Shown here piece by piece: positions 34,684 to 43,889 of a stretch of DNA of 64,000 nucleotides. Both the position numbers and the translations under genes were made by a program. The stretch spans positions 19,862 through 83,861 of the forward strand of contig NZ_JOGO01000033.1 in NCBI RefSeq assembly GCF_000719475.1, in the 5' to 3' direction. Numbering within the stretch: position 1 is the first letter of the stretch; every line of letters starts with the position of its first letter. Source of the stretch: Streptomyces sp. NRRL F-5630 (GTDB lineage Bacteria > Actinomycetota > Actinomycetes > Streptomycetales > Streptomycetaceae). The notes under the pieces were generated by a model. That model was not told the origin of the DNA. It ran no database searches and worked only from the letters and a program-made list of their open reading frames with translations.

Positions 34684-35919
34684 TCAGCTCGCCCGTTCCT
34701 CGTCCGCCCTGGCCTGCTGCGGGCGTGGCCCCGGGATCGCCTTCCTCGGGCGGGGCGACGTCGCCGGGGAGAAGGCCGCTGACATGAGCGTCAGGGCCAG
34801 GACCGGGAGCATCGCCGCGCGGAGGCCGTTGTGGTCGCCCAGGAAGCCGAGGCACGGCGGGCCCGCCAGGAGGGCCACATAGCCGATGCGGGAGGTGAGG
34901 GCTACTCGGCCCGCCGTGTCCGGGCCCGATTCGCCCGCCGCCGAGAGGGCCAGGGGGAAGCCCAGGGAGGTGCCGAGGCCCCAGAGCAGGACCGCGCAGC
35001 CCGCCAGTGCCGGGTTGTCCACGAAGGAGACCAGGGCGATGCCCACCGCCGTGAGGAGCGCTCCGACGCCCAGCACCTTCGCGCGGCCGAAGCGGGTCAC
35101 CACCGGCCCTCCGGCGAAGCGTCCCGCGGCCATCGTCGCCGCGAAGCCCGTGTAGACGAGCGAGCCGAGCCCCGGGGGCATGTCGTGGCCGTCGACCATG
35201 AGAAGCGGCAGCCAGTCCGTCGCGGCGCCCTCCGCGAGGGTCATGCCGAAGACGAGGCCGCCGATCAGGAGCAGTCGCGGGTCGAGGTACAGGCGGCGTT
35301 CCCGCACCGCAGTAGCCTCGCCCGTGCGCGTACCGCCGATGCCGGGCCGCAGCCCCGGGATCGCGTACGCGAAGAGGGCGGTCATGAGGAGGAGGACGAG
35401 GGCCAGGTGCCACGGCACGGGGAAGCCGACCGCCGCCCCGGCCACGCCGAGCCCCGCGCCGACCACCGTGCCGAGGCTGTAGCAGCCGTGCATCGCGGGC
35501 AGGACCGGGCGGCCCATCTGCCGCTCCACGTGCACCCCCGCGACGTTGCTCGCCACCTCCGAGAGCCCCGCCCCCGCGCCGATGAGCAGGAGGCCGCAGG
35601 CCACGAGGAGCGCCGCCGACACCCCCGTGCCGAGTGCCACCACACCGACGCCCGCCAGCACCAGCGCCATGCCCGCGATGATGACGGGGCGGGTCGCGCG
35701 GCGGGCCACCAGACCGCCCGCGGCGAGAATGCCGAGCATCGAGCCGATCGACATGCCGAAGAGCACGAGTCCCATCTCGGCGGTCGAGGCGCCGAGGCTG
35801 TCGCGCACGTCGGGGGTGCGGGTGACCCAGGTGGCGAGCGAGACACCGGGGATCGCGAAGCACAGGTTGAGGGCGAGGCGGTGGCGGCGGACCAGCGGGT
35901 CCACAGGCACGGAATCCAT
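34684..35919 (-). CDS. MFS transporter
   Basis: A 411-residue major facilitator with about twelve hydrophobic helices. The N-terminal VTRTPDVRDSLG and GMSIGSMLGILAAGGLVARR segments are typical of the sugar/drug MFS group whose first cytosolic loop carries Gly and Arg residues. PVLPAMHGCYSLGTVVGAGLG lies in helix 5. Start ATG 35919 after GGAG. It is followed upstream on the same strand by a bile-acid-symporter-type gene after a 52-bp gap, so the two could be cotranscribed. The substrate is unknown. Confidence 0.85.
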   Translation of the reverse strand: MDSVPVDPLVRRHRLALNLCFAIPGVSLATWVTRTPDVRDSLGASTAEMGLVLFGMSIGSMLGILAAGGLVARRATRPVIIAGMALVLAGVGVVALGTGVSAALLVACGLLLIGAGAGLSEVASNVAGVHVERQMGRPVLPAMHGCYSLGTVVGAGLGVAGAAVGFPVPWHLALVLLLMTALFAYAIPGLRPGIGGTRTGEATAVRERRLYLDPRLLLIGGLVFGMTLAEGAATDWLPLLMVDGHDMPPGLGSLVYTGFAATMAAGRFAGGPVVTRFGRAKVLGVGALLTAVGIALVSFVDNPALAGCAVLLWGLGTSLGFPLALSAAGESGPDTAGRVALTSRIGYVALLAGPPCLGFLGDHNGLRAAMLPVLALTLMSAAFSPATSPRPRKAIPGPRPQQARADEERAS

Positions 35920-35971
35920 GAGGTGCGGTCTCCGGGAAGGCGGCGCTGCGGGGGACGTGTCCCCACCCTAT

Positions 35972-36976
35972 TCAGCCCCGCCCGCTCCCCGTCACGGCGG
36001 CCGCCTCGGCAGGCTCCGTGGGGGCTCCCTCCGCGGCCCGCCTGCGCGCGATCACCGCGCACACCATGAGCTGCATCTGGTGGAACACCATCAGCGGCAG
36101 CACCGCCAGCGAGGCGTGGGCGCCGAACAGGACGCTCGCCATGGGCAGGCCCGAGGCGAGGGACTTCTTCGAGCCCGCGAACTGGATCGCGACGCGGTCG
36201 GCCCGGGGAAAGCCGAGGCGCCCCGCGCCCCACCACGTCAGGCCGAGCATCGCGGCGAGGAGAGCCGACTCGGCGAGGAGCAGGGCGAGGAGGCGCGGGA
36301 CGGTGACCTGGTGCCAGATGCCTCGCACCATGCCCTCGCTGAACGCCGTGTAGACCACCAGGAGGATCGAGCCGCGGTCCACGTACCCGAGCACCTTCTT
36401 GTGCCGGGTCAGGAAGCCGCCCACCCAGCGGCGCAGGAACTGGCCGGCGAGGAACGGCAGGAGGAGCTGCACGACGATCTTGCCGAGCGAGCCCGCCGAG
36501 AAGCCGCCGCTGTCGCCGAGGAGCGCGGCGGCGAGCAGCGGGGTGAGGACGATGCCGAAGAGCGAGGAGAAGGAGCCCGCGCAGATCGCGGCGGGCACGT
36601 TGCCGCGCGCGAGCGAGGTGAAGGCGATCGAGGACTGGATCGTCGAGGGCACGAGAGTGAGGAAGAGGAAGCCGGTGAACAGGCCGGGGCTCAGGAGCCA
36701 GGGGCGCAGGGCGTAGGCGGCGAGGCCGAGCAGCGGGAAGACGAGGAACGTCGCGGCCAGGACGGTGACGTGCAGCCGCCAGTGCCGCAGCCCGTCGAGC
36801 GCCTCGGCGGTGGACAGGCGCGCCCCGTACAGGAAGAAGAGCAGTGCCACGGCGGCCGTCGACGCGCCCGCCGCGCCGCTCGCGACGCCGCCGCGCGCGG
36901 GGAGCAGCGCGGCGAGCAGGACGGTGCCGAGAAGCGACAGGATGTACGGGTCCAGCGGGAGCCGCGGGCGTTTCAT
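35972..36976 (-). CDS. Bile acid:sodium symporter family (SBF-like, DUF/PF13593 type) transporter
   Basis: A 334-residue membrane protein with about ten hydrophobic helices. The motifs FLYGARLS, LVPSTIQSSIAFTSLARGNVPAA (here residues about 108-130), and FAGSKKSLASGLPMASVLF match the SBF-like branch related to yeast Rch1. Related proteins transport organic anions or modulate calcium uptake. ATG 36976 is the first residue of the conserved MKRPRLPLDPYILSLL start. The gene is divergent from a LysR regulator with 139 bp between, the usual arrangement of a LysR activator and its target. Confidence 0.85.
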   Translation of the reverse strand: MKRPRLPLDPYILSLLGTVLLAALLPARGGVASGAAGASTAAVALLFFLYGARLSTAEALDGLRHWRLHVTVLAATFLVFPLLGLAAYALRPWLLSPGLFTGFLFLTLVPSTIQSSIAFTSLARGNVPAAICAGSFSSLFGIVLTPLLAAALLGDSGGFSAGSLGKIVVQLLLPFLAGQFLRRWVGGFLTRHKKVLGYVDRGSILLVVYTAFSEGMVRGIWHQVTVPRLLALLLAESALLAAMLGLTWWGAGRLGFPRADRVAIQFAGSKKSLASGLPMASVLFGAHASLAVLPLMVFHQMQLMVCAVIARRRAAEGAPTEPAEAAAVTGSGRG

Positions 36977-37115
36977 GGCGGGGCCGTCCTCGGGGGCGTG
37001 CGGAGAAGCGTGGGGGCGCCATCGATCGTGCCGCACCCGGTCGCTGATCGGGAACCCCGTACACCGCTCTGACTGCTATCGCGCGGCGCGATGGCCGGGA
37101 CTACACTCCCCCACC

Positions 37116-37994
37116 GTGTACGACCCCTCCCACCTGCGCACCTTCCTCACCGTGGCGCAGACGCTGAGCTTCACGCGGGCCGCGCAGCGGCTCGGGGTGC
37201 GGCAGTCCACGGTGAGCCAGCACGTACGGCGCCTGGAGGAGCAGACCGGGAGGCCGCTCTTCGGCCGGGACACGCACTCGGTCGCGCTCACCGAGGACGG
37301 CGAGGCGATGCTCGGCTTCGCGCGGCGCCTCCTCGCGGTGCAGGAGCAGGCGGCGGCGCACTTCGCGGGGACGCGGCTGCGCGGTCGGCTGCGCTTCGGG
37401 GCCTCCGAGGACTTCGTCCTGACCCGGCTCCCGGAGATCCTGGAGTCCTTCCGGCGGGCGCACCCGGAAGTGGACCTGGAGCTGACCGTGGAGCTGTCGG
37501 GGACGCTCCATAAGCGGCTCGCCGAAGGGCGCCTGGACCTCGTGCTCGCCAAGCGGCGGGCGGAGGAGACGCACGGGGTGCTGGTGTGGCGGGACACGCT
37601 CGTGTGGATCGGCGGCGAACGCTTGCGGCTCGATCCGGAGCGACCGCTCCCGCTCATCGTGTACCCGCCGCCCGGCATCACCCGCGACCGGGCGCTGCGC
37701 GTCCTGGAGCGCGAGGGCCGCGCGTACCGCGTCGCATGCACGAGCGGCAGTCTCAACGGGCTCGTCGCGGCGGCCCGCGCGGGCCTCGGGGTCATGCCGC
37801 ACGCGCGGGGCCTGATCCCGCCGGGCCTGGTCAGGGTCCCCGAGCGGGCGGGTCTCCCGGCCCTCGGTGACGTCGATTTCGTCCTGGTCCACGACGACCG
37901 CCGCGCCGAGGCGCGGGAGCCGGGGCGGGCCCTCGCGGAGGCGATCCTGGCGAGCGGGGACCGGTTGCGCGGCGGCCGAGGGGACGGCGGGTGA
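37116..37994 (+). CDS. LysR family transcriptional regulator
   Basis: A 292-residue LysR-type regulator. The N-terminal helix-turn-helix spans residues 3-62 (LRTFLTVAQTLSFTRAAQRL, then GVRQSTVSQHVRRLEEQTG), followed by a coiled linker and a substrate-binding domain starting RLRFGASEDF. The GTG at 37116 is the start that gives the standard N-terminus. It lies divergent from the SBF-like transporter gene; the shared 139-bp region should contain its operator. The effector is unknown. Confidence 0.9.
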   Translation: MYDPSHLRTFLTVAQTLSFTRAAQRLGVRQSTVSQHVRRLEEQTGRPLFGRDTHSVALTEDGEAMLGFARRLLAVQEQAAAHFAGTRLRGRLRFGASEDFVLTRLPEILESFRRAHPEVDLELTVELSGTLHKRLAEGRLDLVLAKRRAEETHGVLVWRDTLVWIGGERLRLDPERPLPLIVYPPPGITRDRALRVLEREGRAYRVACTSGSLNGLVAAARAGLGVMPHARGLIPPGLVRVPERAGLPALGDVDFVLVHDDRRAEAREPGRALAEAILASGDRLRGGRGDGG

Positions 37995-38379
37995 GGGAGC
38001 GGCGGACCGGGGCGTCACGGCCAGGAGGGGAACGGAAGCGGGCGGCACGGCGCCGCGAGGGGCCGGCTCCTCAGGCCGTCGGCGGTCCCCTGCCCACCTG
38101 ACGCCGTCTCACCCGCGGAAGCCCGTGCCGCTTCGGGGAAGATTCCGTGGAGGAGGGCCGCGCGGTACTCACTCCTCCGTCGGCGATCCTCCGTGATTCT
38201 CCTCACCACCTGCCCCGCTGCGCCCCGGTTGGAGCGGGTTCGCGGGCGGATTCGGGGCATATGCGGGCGGGCCAGGCGTCGCGCGAGGGCTCCCCTGGTC
38301 GCCCTTACCTGCGGTAGCGTCTCGGCGCCGCACCCGCGCCAGCCCGGCGCGGGGTTGCGCGGCGCCCCGAGGAGCAGCT
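37995..38379. other. Intergenic region upstream of acyl-CoA synthetase gene
   Basis: About 385 bases with no convincing gene. A TAGCGT hexamer at 38315-38320 could be a -10 element for the synthetase gene. Otherwise nothing is visible. Confidence 0.4.
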
Positions 38380-40203
38380 TTGCGCGAGTTCAGTCAGCCC
38401 CCGCTGACCCGGGCGCGGCCGGTGGGCGGCCTCGCCGACTGCGTCTTCGACCATGCGATCGAGGACCCGGACCGGGTCGTGCTCGCCCGCAAGAGCGGCG
38501 GGCGCTGGCAGGACGTGACGGCGGCCGGTTTCCGCGACCAGGTACTCGCGGTCGCGAAGGGGCTGCTCGCCGAGGGCATCCGTTTCGGGGACCGGGTCGC
38601 GCTGATGGCGCCGACGCGGTACGAGTGGACGCTGCTCGACTTCGCGCTGTGGGCGGTGGGCGCGCAGGTCGTGCCCGTGTACCCGACGTCGTCGGCGGAG
38701 CAGGTGTACTGGATGCTCCACGACGCGCAGGCCACCGCCGTGTTCGTGGAGCACGAGGACCACGCGATGACGGTCGGTTCGGTCGTCGACCGGCTCCCCC
38801 ACCTGCGGCGCCTGTGGCAGTTCGACGCGGGCGCTGAGCGGGAGCTGATGGCGGTGGGCGCGGGCATCGCGGACGAGGTGGTGCACCGCCACCGCAGGGC
38901 GGTCACCCCCGATTCGGTGGCCTCGGTCATCTACACCTCGGGCACGACGGGCCGCCCCAAGGGCTGCGTCCTGACCCACGGCAACTTCATGTTCGAGTCC
39001 GACACCCTGCTCGGCGGGTGGCAGGAGGTCTTCACGCCGCACCGGGGCGAGGAGGCGTCGACGCTGCTGTTCCTGCCCCTCGCGCACGTCTTCGGGCGCG
39101 TCGTGGAGGTCGCCGCGGTGCGGGGGCGGGTGCGCTTCGGGCATCAACCGCGGCTCAGCGCGGACGCGCTCCTTCCCGAGATGGCCGCCTTCCGGCCCAC
39201 CTTCGTCCTCGCGGTCCCGTACATCTTCGAGAAGATCTACCGCTCGGCGGCGCGCAGGGCGGAGGCGGAGGGGCGCGGCGGCGTCTTCGCGAAGGCGGTC
39301 GACGTCGCGGTGCGGTACGCGGAGGCGCGCGAGCAGCGGGCGCTGGGGCGGGGCGCGGGGCCGGGGGCTCAGCTGCGGATGCAGCACCAGCTCTACGACA
39401 AGCTCGTGTACGCGCGGCTGCGTGCGGTGCTCGGCGGCCGCTTGCGGTACGCGATGTCGGGCGGCTCGGCGATGAACCGCAGGCTCGGGCTGTTCTTCTC
39501 AGGCGCGGGGCTGACGGTGTACGAGGGGTACGGGCTCACCGAGTCGAGCGCGGCGGCGACGGCGAACCCGCCCGGCCGGGCCCGCTTCGGCACGGTGGGA
39601 CAGCCGCTGCCGGGGACGGCGGTCCGCATCGCGGAGGACGGCGAGGTGTGGCTGCGCGGGGAGCACGTCTTCCAGTGCTACCTCAACACGCCCCGCAGCG
39701 GGCACACGGCGCTGCGCGAGGGCTGGCTCGCGACGGGCGACATCGGGCGCCTCGACGAGGACGGCTACCTCACCATCACCGGCCGCAAGAAGGAGATCCT
39801 CGTGACCTCGGGCGGCAAGAGCGTCTCCCCCGCGCCGCTGGAGGACCGGGTGCGCGAGCACCCGCTCGTGGCCCAGTGCGTCGTGCTCGGCAACGACCGC
39901 CCGTACATCTCCGCGCTCGTCACGCTCGACGCGGAGGCCGTGACGCACTGGCTGAAGATGCGCGGGGAGCCGGTCCGCGAACCGGCGGCCATGGTGCGCG
40001 ATCCGGAGCTGGAGCGGGAGGTGCGCCGCGCGGTCGTCGCGGCGAACACGCGCGTCTCGCAGGCCGAGTCGATCCGTACCTTCCGCATCCTGGCCCGCCC
40101 CTTCACCGAGGAGCAGGGGCTGCTCACGCCCTCGCTCAAGCTCAAGCGCAAGGCGATCGAGGAGGCGTACGCGCACGAGATCGCGGCGTTGTACCGGAGC
40201 TGA
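38380..40203 (+). CDS. Long-chain acyl-CoA synthetase (AMP-dependent ligase)
   Basis: A 607-residue adenylate-forming enzyme. The P-loop-like A3 motif YTSGTTGRPKG lies near residue 187, VYEGYGLTESSA (A5) near 377, WLATGDIGRLDEDG (A7/A8) near 450, and GRKKEILVTSGGKSVSP contains the hinge. These match FadD15-type acyl-CoA synthetases of actinobacteria, which activate fatty acids at the inner face of the membrane. The start is TTG 38380, supported by GAGGAG 7 nt upstream and by the conserved REFSQPPL start; no ATG or GTG nearby fits. Lys in the C-terminal SLKLKRKAI region is the expected catalytic lysine. Confidence 0.9.
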   Translation: MREFSQPPLTRARPVGGLADCVFDHAIEDPDRVVLARKSGGRWQDVTAAGFRDQVLAVAKGLLAEGIRFGDRVALMAPTRYEWTLLDFALWAVGAQVVPVYPTSSAEQVYWMLHDAQATAVFVEHEDHAMTVGSVVDRLPHLRRLWQFDAGAERELMAVGAGIADEVVHRHRRAVTPDSVASVIYTSGTTGRPKGCVLTHGNFMFESDTLLGGWQEVFTPHRGEEASTLLFLPLAHVFGRVVEVAAVRGRVRFGHQPRLSADALLPEMAAFRPTFVLAVPYIFEKIYRSAARRAEAEGRGGVFAKAVDVAVRYAEAREQRALGRGAGPGAQLRMQHQLYDKLVYARLRAVLGGRLRYAMSGGSAMNRRLGLFFSGAGLTVYEGYGLTESSAAATANPPGRARFGTVGQPLPGTAVRIAEDGEVWLRGEHVFQCYLNTPRSGHTALREGWLATGDIGRLDEDGYLTITGRKKEILVTSGGKSVSPAPLEDRVREHPLVAQCVVLGNDRPYISALVTLDAEAVTHWLKMRGEPVREPAAMVRDPELEREVRRAVVAANTRVSQAESIRTFRILARPFTEEQGLLTPSLKLKRKAIEEAYAHEIAALYRS

Positions 40204-40421
40204 GCCAGGCCCCGCCGCGCGAGGGAACAGCGCGCACTCCGCCCCGGGAGCAGCCCGCACTCCGCTCCGGGGGGACACCGTGCCCGCCGCCCCGGGAACA
40301 CGTGCCCGCGCGCGCGTCGTTAAGGTCGGTGAGTACGTCCGGCAGGGCCGGTCGGGGCGGACGGCGCGGTGCCGGCCCGTCCCCGTACCGGCCTGTGAAC
40401 GCTTAAGGATCAACAGAAGCA

Positions 40422-41258
40422 GTGAGTGCGCACAAGGTGGTTCCCCCGATCGTCCTGAACAACGGCGTCGAGATGCCGCAGCTCGGCTTCGGTGTGTGGC
40501 AAGTGCCCGACGAGGAGGCGACGACCGCCGTCGGGCTCGCGCTCGACGCGGGCTACCGCTCGATCGACACGGCCGCGATCTACGGCAACGAACGCGGTAC
40601 GGGCAAGGCCCTCGCGGCCTCCGGGCTCCCCCGCGAGGAGCTGTTCGTGACGACGAAGCTGTGGAACGAGGAGCAGGGGTACGACACGACGCTGCGTGCC
40701 TTCGACGCCTCGCTCGACAAGCTCGGTCTCGACTACGTGGACCTGTACCTGATCCACTGGCCGTGCCCGTCGAAGGACCGCTACGTCGACACGTGGCGCG
40801 CCTTCGAGAAGCTTCTCGCCGACGGCCGCACCCGCGCGATAGGCGTCTCGAACTTCACGCCCGCGCACCTGCGGCGGCTGCTTGAGGAGACCTCGGTGAT
40901 CCCCGCGGTCAACCAGATCGAGCTGCACCCGCATCTCCAGCAGAGTGAGTCGCGCGCCTTCCACGGCGAGCAGGGCATCGCGACCGAGGCGTGGTCGCCG
41001 CTGGGCCAGGGCAAGGGCCTCCTGGAGGTGCCCGCGCTCGTGGCGATCGCCCAGAAGCACGGCCGCACCCCGGCGCAGGTCGTGCTGCGCTGGCACGTCC
41101 AGCTCGGCAACGTGGTCATCCCCAAGTCCGTGACCCCCTCCCGCATCAAGGAGAACATCGACGTGTTCTCCTTCGAGCTGGACGAGGAGGACATGGCGGC
41201 GATCCGCGCCCTCAACGAGGAGCACCGGCTCGGCAGCCACCCGGACGAGGTGAACTGA
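40422..41258 (+). CDS. Aldo/keto reductase
   Basis: A 278-residue NADPH-dependent reductase of the AKR5 type (2,5-diketo-gluconate reductase-like). The catalytic tetrad is intact: Asp49, Tyr54, Lys79 and His112 (RSIDTAAIYGNE, VTTKLW, YLIHWP). The cofactor loop IPKSVTPSRIKEN is near the C-terminus. Start GTG 40422; a -10-like TAAGGT lies near 40321. A perfect 13-bp hairpin (41282-41321) ends the transcript. Substrates of such enzymes are small carbonyls; nothing near specifies one. Confidence 0.92.
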   Translation: MSAHKVVPPIVLNNGVEMPQLGFGVWQVPDEEATTAVGLALDAGYRSIDTAAIYGNERGTGKALAASGLPREELFVTTKLWNEEQGYDTTLRAFDASLDKLGLDYVDLYLIHWPCPSKDRYVDTWRAFEKLLADGRTRAIGVSNFTPAHLRRLLEETSVIPAVNQIELHPHLQQSESRAFHGEQGIATEAWSPLGQGKGLLEVPALVAIAQKHGRTPAQVVLRWHVQLGNVVIPKSVTPSRIKENIDVFSFELDEEDMAAIRALNEEHRLGSHPDEVN

Positions 41259-41281
41259 CCCCGTTTCCCGGGGAAGGCGAC

Positions 41282-41321
41282 ACGGAGGGGACGCGCGGCG
41301 CACGCCGGGCGTCCCCTCCGT
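41282..41321. terminator. Bidirectional terminator between convergent genes
   Basis: Perfect 13-bp inverted repeat (ACGGAGGGGACGC at 41282-41294 and its complement at 41309-41321) with a 14-nt loop, placed between the aldo/keto reductase and the convergent methyltransferase gene. Confidence 0.75.
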
Positions 41322-41364
41322 CACACGGGAAGAAGTCCCGCTCCGCCGGGTGGGGCCGCGCGTC

Positions 41365-42081
41365 TCATCCCCGGTTGCGCTTCCGCAGGGCGAGCAGGGT
41401 GTACGCCGGGTCCTGGCGCGGCTCGTCCGGGCGGGGCAGCGCTTCGAGGCGGCGGGCCAGGTCCTCGCCGCCCGCCGCGTACGGGCCGCCCTCGCGCACG
41501 CGGGCGGCGACCTCGCGGGGGCTGCGGCCCTGGCCGTGCCCGGTGAAGCGGGCCGAGCCGTGCGGGCGCAGATCGTGCGCGGCGGCGAGCGCGGTCACCC
41601 GGCCCGCGCCGTCCGGGAGTTCGACGGGGCGGTAGGGGTCGAGCAGCGCGTCCATGTCGCTGCCGCGCGCCTGCGCGGCCGACTTGTCGACGGTCGTCAC
41701 GAACAGCCCGCCGGGTCGCAGGACGCGGGCGACCTCGGCGACGAGGGGCGCGGCGTCGTCGACGCGGTCGAGGAGCCACACGGCGGTGACCGCCTCGGCG
41801 CTGCCCGAGGCGAGCGGCAGAGCGCGCGCGTCGGCGCGCACGGCCGCGTCCAGGCGTCCGGCCGCGGTGCGGGGCGTCCCGGCCGAGAGGTCCACGCCGA
41901 GCACGGTGTACCCGGCCTCGCGCAAGCAGCCACCGACGATCCCGGTGCCGCAGGCGAGGTCGACGACGGTACGGGTGCGGCGGGGCAGGAGTCCCGCGAG
42001 CGCCTGCGCGGCGGCGCGGGCGCGCGGGAGCCCGCCTCCGCTCTCATCGCGACGGGCGGCCTCGTCCTCGTGGTCGAGCAT
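41365..42081 (-). CDS. Class I SAM-dependent methyltransferase
   Basis: A 238-residue methyltransferase. The SAM-binding motif I is VVDLACGTGIVGGCL (about 39-53), followed by GVDLS (motif II) and VLRPGGLFVTTVD (motif IV/post-III). The first 35 residues are Ala/Arg-rich. ATG 42081 lies 2 nt after the stop of the pterin dehydratase gene, so the two are cotranscribed. The acceptor is unknown. Confidence 0.85.
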   Translation of the reverse strand: MLDHEDEAARRDESGGGLPRARAAAQALAGLLPRRTRTVVDLACGTGIVGGCLREAGYTVLGVDLSAGTPRTAAGRLDAAVRADARALPLASGSAEAVTAVWLLDRVDDAAPLVAEVARVLRPGGLFVTTVDKSAAQARGSDMDALLDPYRPVELPDGAGRVTALAAAHDLRPHGSARFTGHGQGRSPREVAARVREGGPYAAGGEDLARRLEALPRPDEPRQDPAYTLLALRKRNRG

Positions 42082-42083
42082 CC

Positions 42084-42398
42084 TCAGCCCCGTACCCCGT
42101 GGGCGGCGGAGAGGTCCTCGACACGGCGCGCGAGGGTGACGTCGAGCGCGGTGATCTTCCCGCCCGCGCTGTGGGTGTGGGTGGCCACCTCGACGGTGTT
42201 GTAGCCGAGGGTGAGGTCGGCGTGGTGGTCCATGTCCTCCTGGACGGAGGCGATGTGGAGGACGAAGGCGGCCGCGGCGAGGTGGTTGGGGAGCCGGTAG
42301 AGGCGGGTGAGGCGGTCGTCCTCGCTGCTCCAGCCGGGCAGGGTGGCGAGGGCGGTGCCGATCTCGGCGGCGGGCAGCGGGCGGGCGGCGGCGGGCAA
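42084..42398 (-). CDS. 4a-Hydroxytetrahydrobiopterin dehydratase (pterin carbinolamine dehydratase)
   Basis: A 104-residue protein with the PCD fold signature MDHHADLTLGYNTVEVATHTHSAGG, split here as HHADLTLGYN (about 59-68) and THTHSAGGKITALD. The paired histidines and the following Thr-His-Ser are the active-site residues. It recycles oxidised pterin cofactor of aromatic amino acid hydroxylases, or serves an assembly role. The start is TTG 42398, supported by GAGGAG upstream. It is cotranscribed with the methyltransferase gene. Confidence 0.85.
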   Translation of the reverse strand: MPAAARPLPAAEIGTALATLPGWSSEDDRLTRLYRLPNHLAAAAFVLHIASVQEDMDHHADLTLGYNTVEVATHTHSAGGKITALDVTLARRVEDLSAAHGVRG

Positions 42399-42543
42399 GG
42401 CTGCTCCTCGGGAGGTACGTGCGGCCGGGGACGGGCCGGTTGATGCCGGCTCAGGTTACCGGCCGGTCCGCGCGCGCGGGCGGGCGGGCACGCGGGGCCG
42501 CCGGGTGAGCCGGGCCGTTCGGGGGCCCGGGTCAAGACTTTCT

Positions 42544-42559
42544 TTTGGTCTAGTCCAAT
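42544..42559. promoter_or_regulatory. DasR-like operator (dre) upstream of chitinase
   Basis: TGGTCTAGTCCA at 42546-42557 differs at one position from the palindromic core TGGTCTAGACCA of the DasR response element; over 16 bp it matches 12. It lies about 64 bp before the chitinase start and just upstream of a TTGACG hexamer (42563-42568). DasR, the N-acetylglucosamine-sensing GntR repressor of Streptomyces, controls chitinase genes through such sites. Confidence 0.75.
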
Positions 42560-42622
42560 CCATTGACGTGTGCGGCACCCGGCGGGACAGTGAGGCGCCT
42601 CTTCACCCCCTGGGAGATCCCC

Positions 42623-43852
42623 GTGAGACGTCTTCGTGCCCTTCTGGGCGGCGCCGCCGCCTCCGCGCTCGCCGCCGCCGGACTCACCGCGCTGCTGCCC
42701 ACCTCGGCCTCCGGCGCCGAGAGCGCGACCCTGGACAAGCGGTGGTACGCCGCCGCGCCCTATCTCATGCCGCTCGACAACGACCCGCCCAGCGCCACCG
42801 CGATCATGGACGCCTCCAGGCTCAAGGCGTTCCAGCTCGCGTTCGTCCTCGCGCCCGACGGCGGCGGGTGCAGCCCGACCTGGGGCGGCACCGCGCCGGT
42901 CTCCTCGGACACCGCCGTCGGCTCCGTCATCAGCGCGATCCGCGCCAAGGGCGGCGACGTGTCCGTCTCGATCGGCGGCTACGGCGGCACCAAGCTGGGA
43001 CAGACCTGTTCGGATGCCGCGTCGACCGCGGCGGCGTACCAGCAGGTCATCACGAAGTACCAGCTCAAGGCCATCGACTTCGACCTGGAGGAGCCCGAGT
43101 ACGAGAACACGGCGGCGATCGCGCGCGAGATCGGCGCGGCGAAGATCCTCCAGAAGAACAACCCGGGGCTGTACGTGTCGGTGACGACGGCCGGTACGGC
43201 GGACGGCACCGGCTGGTTCGGCAAGCAGATGCTCAACGAGGCGAAGGCGCAGGGCTTCACGCCCGACAACTTCTCGATCATGCCGTTCGACGGCGGCTTC
43301 AACGGAGCGGCCTCGCAGACCGCGGCGCTCACCGCCTTCAACGGCGTGCTGCGCTCGACCTTCGGGTGGAGCGAGGCGACGGCGTACGCGCACGAGGGCT
43401 TCTCGGGCATGAACGGCCGCAGTGACACCGGCGAGTACTTCAGCCAGGCCGACTTCCAGACGGTCCTGGACTACACGACCGCGCACGGCATGGCCCGCTT
43501 CACCTTCTGGTCCCTCAACCGCGACCGGCAGTGCAGCCCCGCCGACAACGGCGGCAGGACGAGCGGCACGTGCAGCAGCGTGCCGCAGTCCGCGTGGGAC
43601 TTCGCCAAGTTCTCCGTGAAGTTCGCGGGCGCGACCCCGCCCACGAACCCGCCGACCGACCCGAGCGACCCGCCCACCGACCCCGGTACGGGCCAGTGCA
43701 CCGCGGGCGCCTGGAGCGCCGGCGCCGTGTACGTCAAGGGCGACAAGGTCACCCAGGACGGGCACACGTGGGAGGCGAAGTGGTGGACGACGAACGAGAA
43801 GCCCGGCACGACGGGCGAGTGGGGTGTGTGGCAGGACGACGGGCCCTGCTGA
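42623..43852 (+). CDS. Secreted GH18 chitinase with C-terminal chitin-binding domain
   Basis: A 409-residue secreted enzyme. The signal peptide spans residues 1-32 (two Arg near the start, Ala-rich core, ending SASGAES). The GH18-like catalytic domain carries VSVSIGGYGG and the active-site AIDFDLEEPE with Asp152, Asp154 and the acid Glu156. A Pro/Thr/Asp linker (about 335-360) leads to a CBM5/12-type chitin-binding module with the AKWWT motif. The start is GTG 42623 with GGGAG 6 nt upstream. A DasR-like operator precedes the gene, so expression should respond to N-acetylglucosamine or chitin. The gene ends close to the broken end of a DUF4396 gene on the opposite strand. Confidence 0.9.
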   Translation: MRRLRALLGGAAASALAAAGLTALLPTSASGAESATLDKRWYAAAPYLMPLDNDPPSATAIMDASRLKAFQLAFVLAPDGGGCSPTWGGTAPVSSDTAVGSVISAIRAKGGDVSVSIGGYGGTKLGQTCSDAASTAAAYQQVITKYQLKAIDFDLEEPEYENTAAIAREIGAAKILQKNNPGLYVSVTTAGTADGTGWFGKQMLNEAKAQGFTPDNFSIMPFDGGFNGAASQTAALTAFNGVLRSTFGWSEATAYAHEGFSGMNGRSDTGEYFSQADFQTVLDYTTAHGMARFTFWSLNRDRQCSPADNGGRTSGTCSSVPQSAWDFAKFSVKFAGATPPTNPPTDPSDPPTDPGTGQCTAGAWSAGAVYVKGDKVTQDGHTWEAKWWTTNEKPGTTGEWGVWQDDGPC

Positions 43853-43889
43853 GCGCGGCCTGAGCAGGGCGACGCGGCGGCTAACGGGG

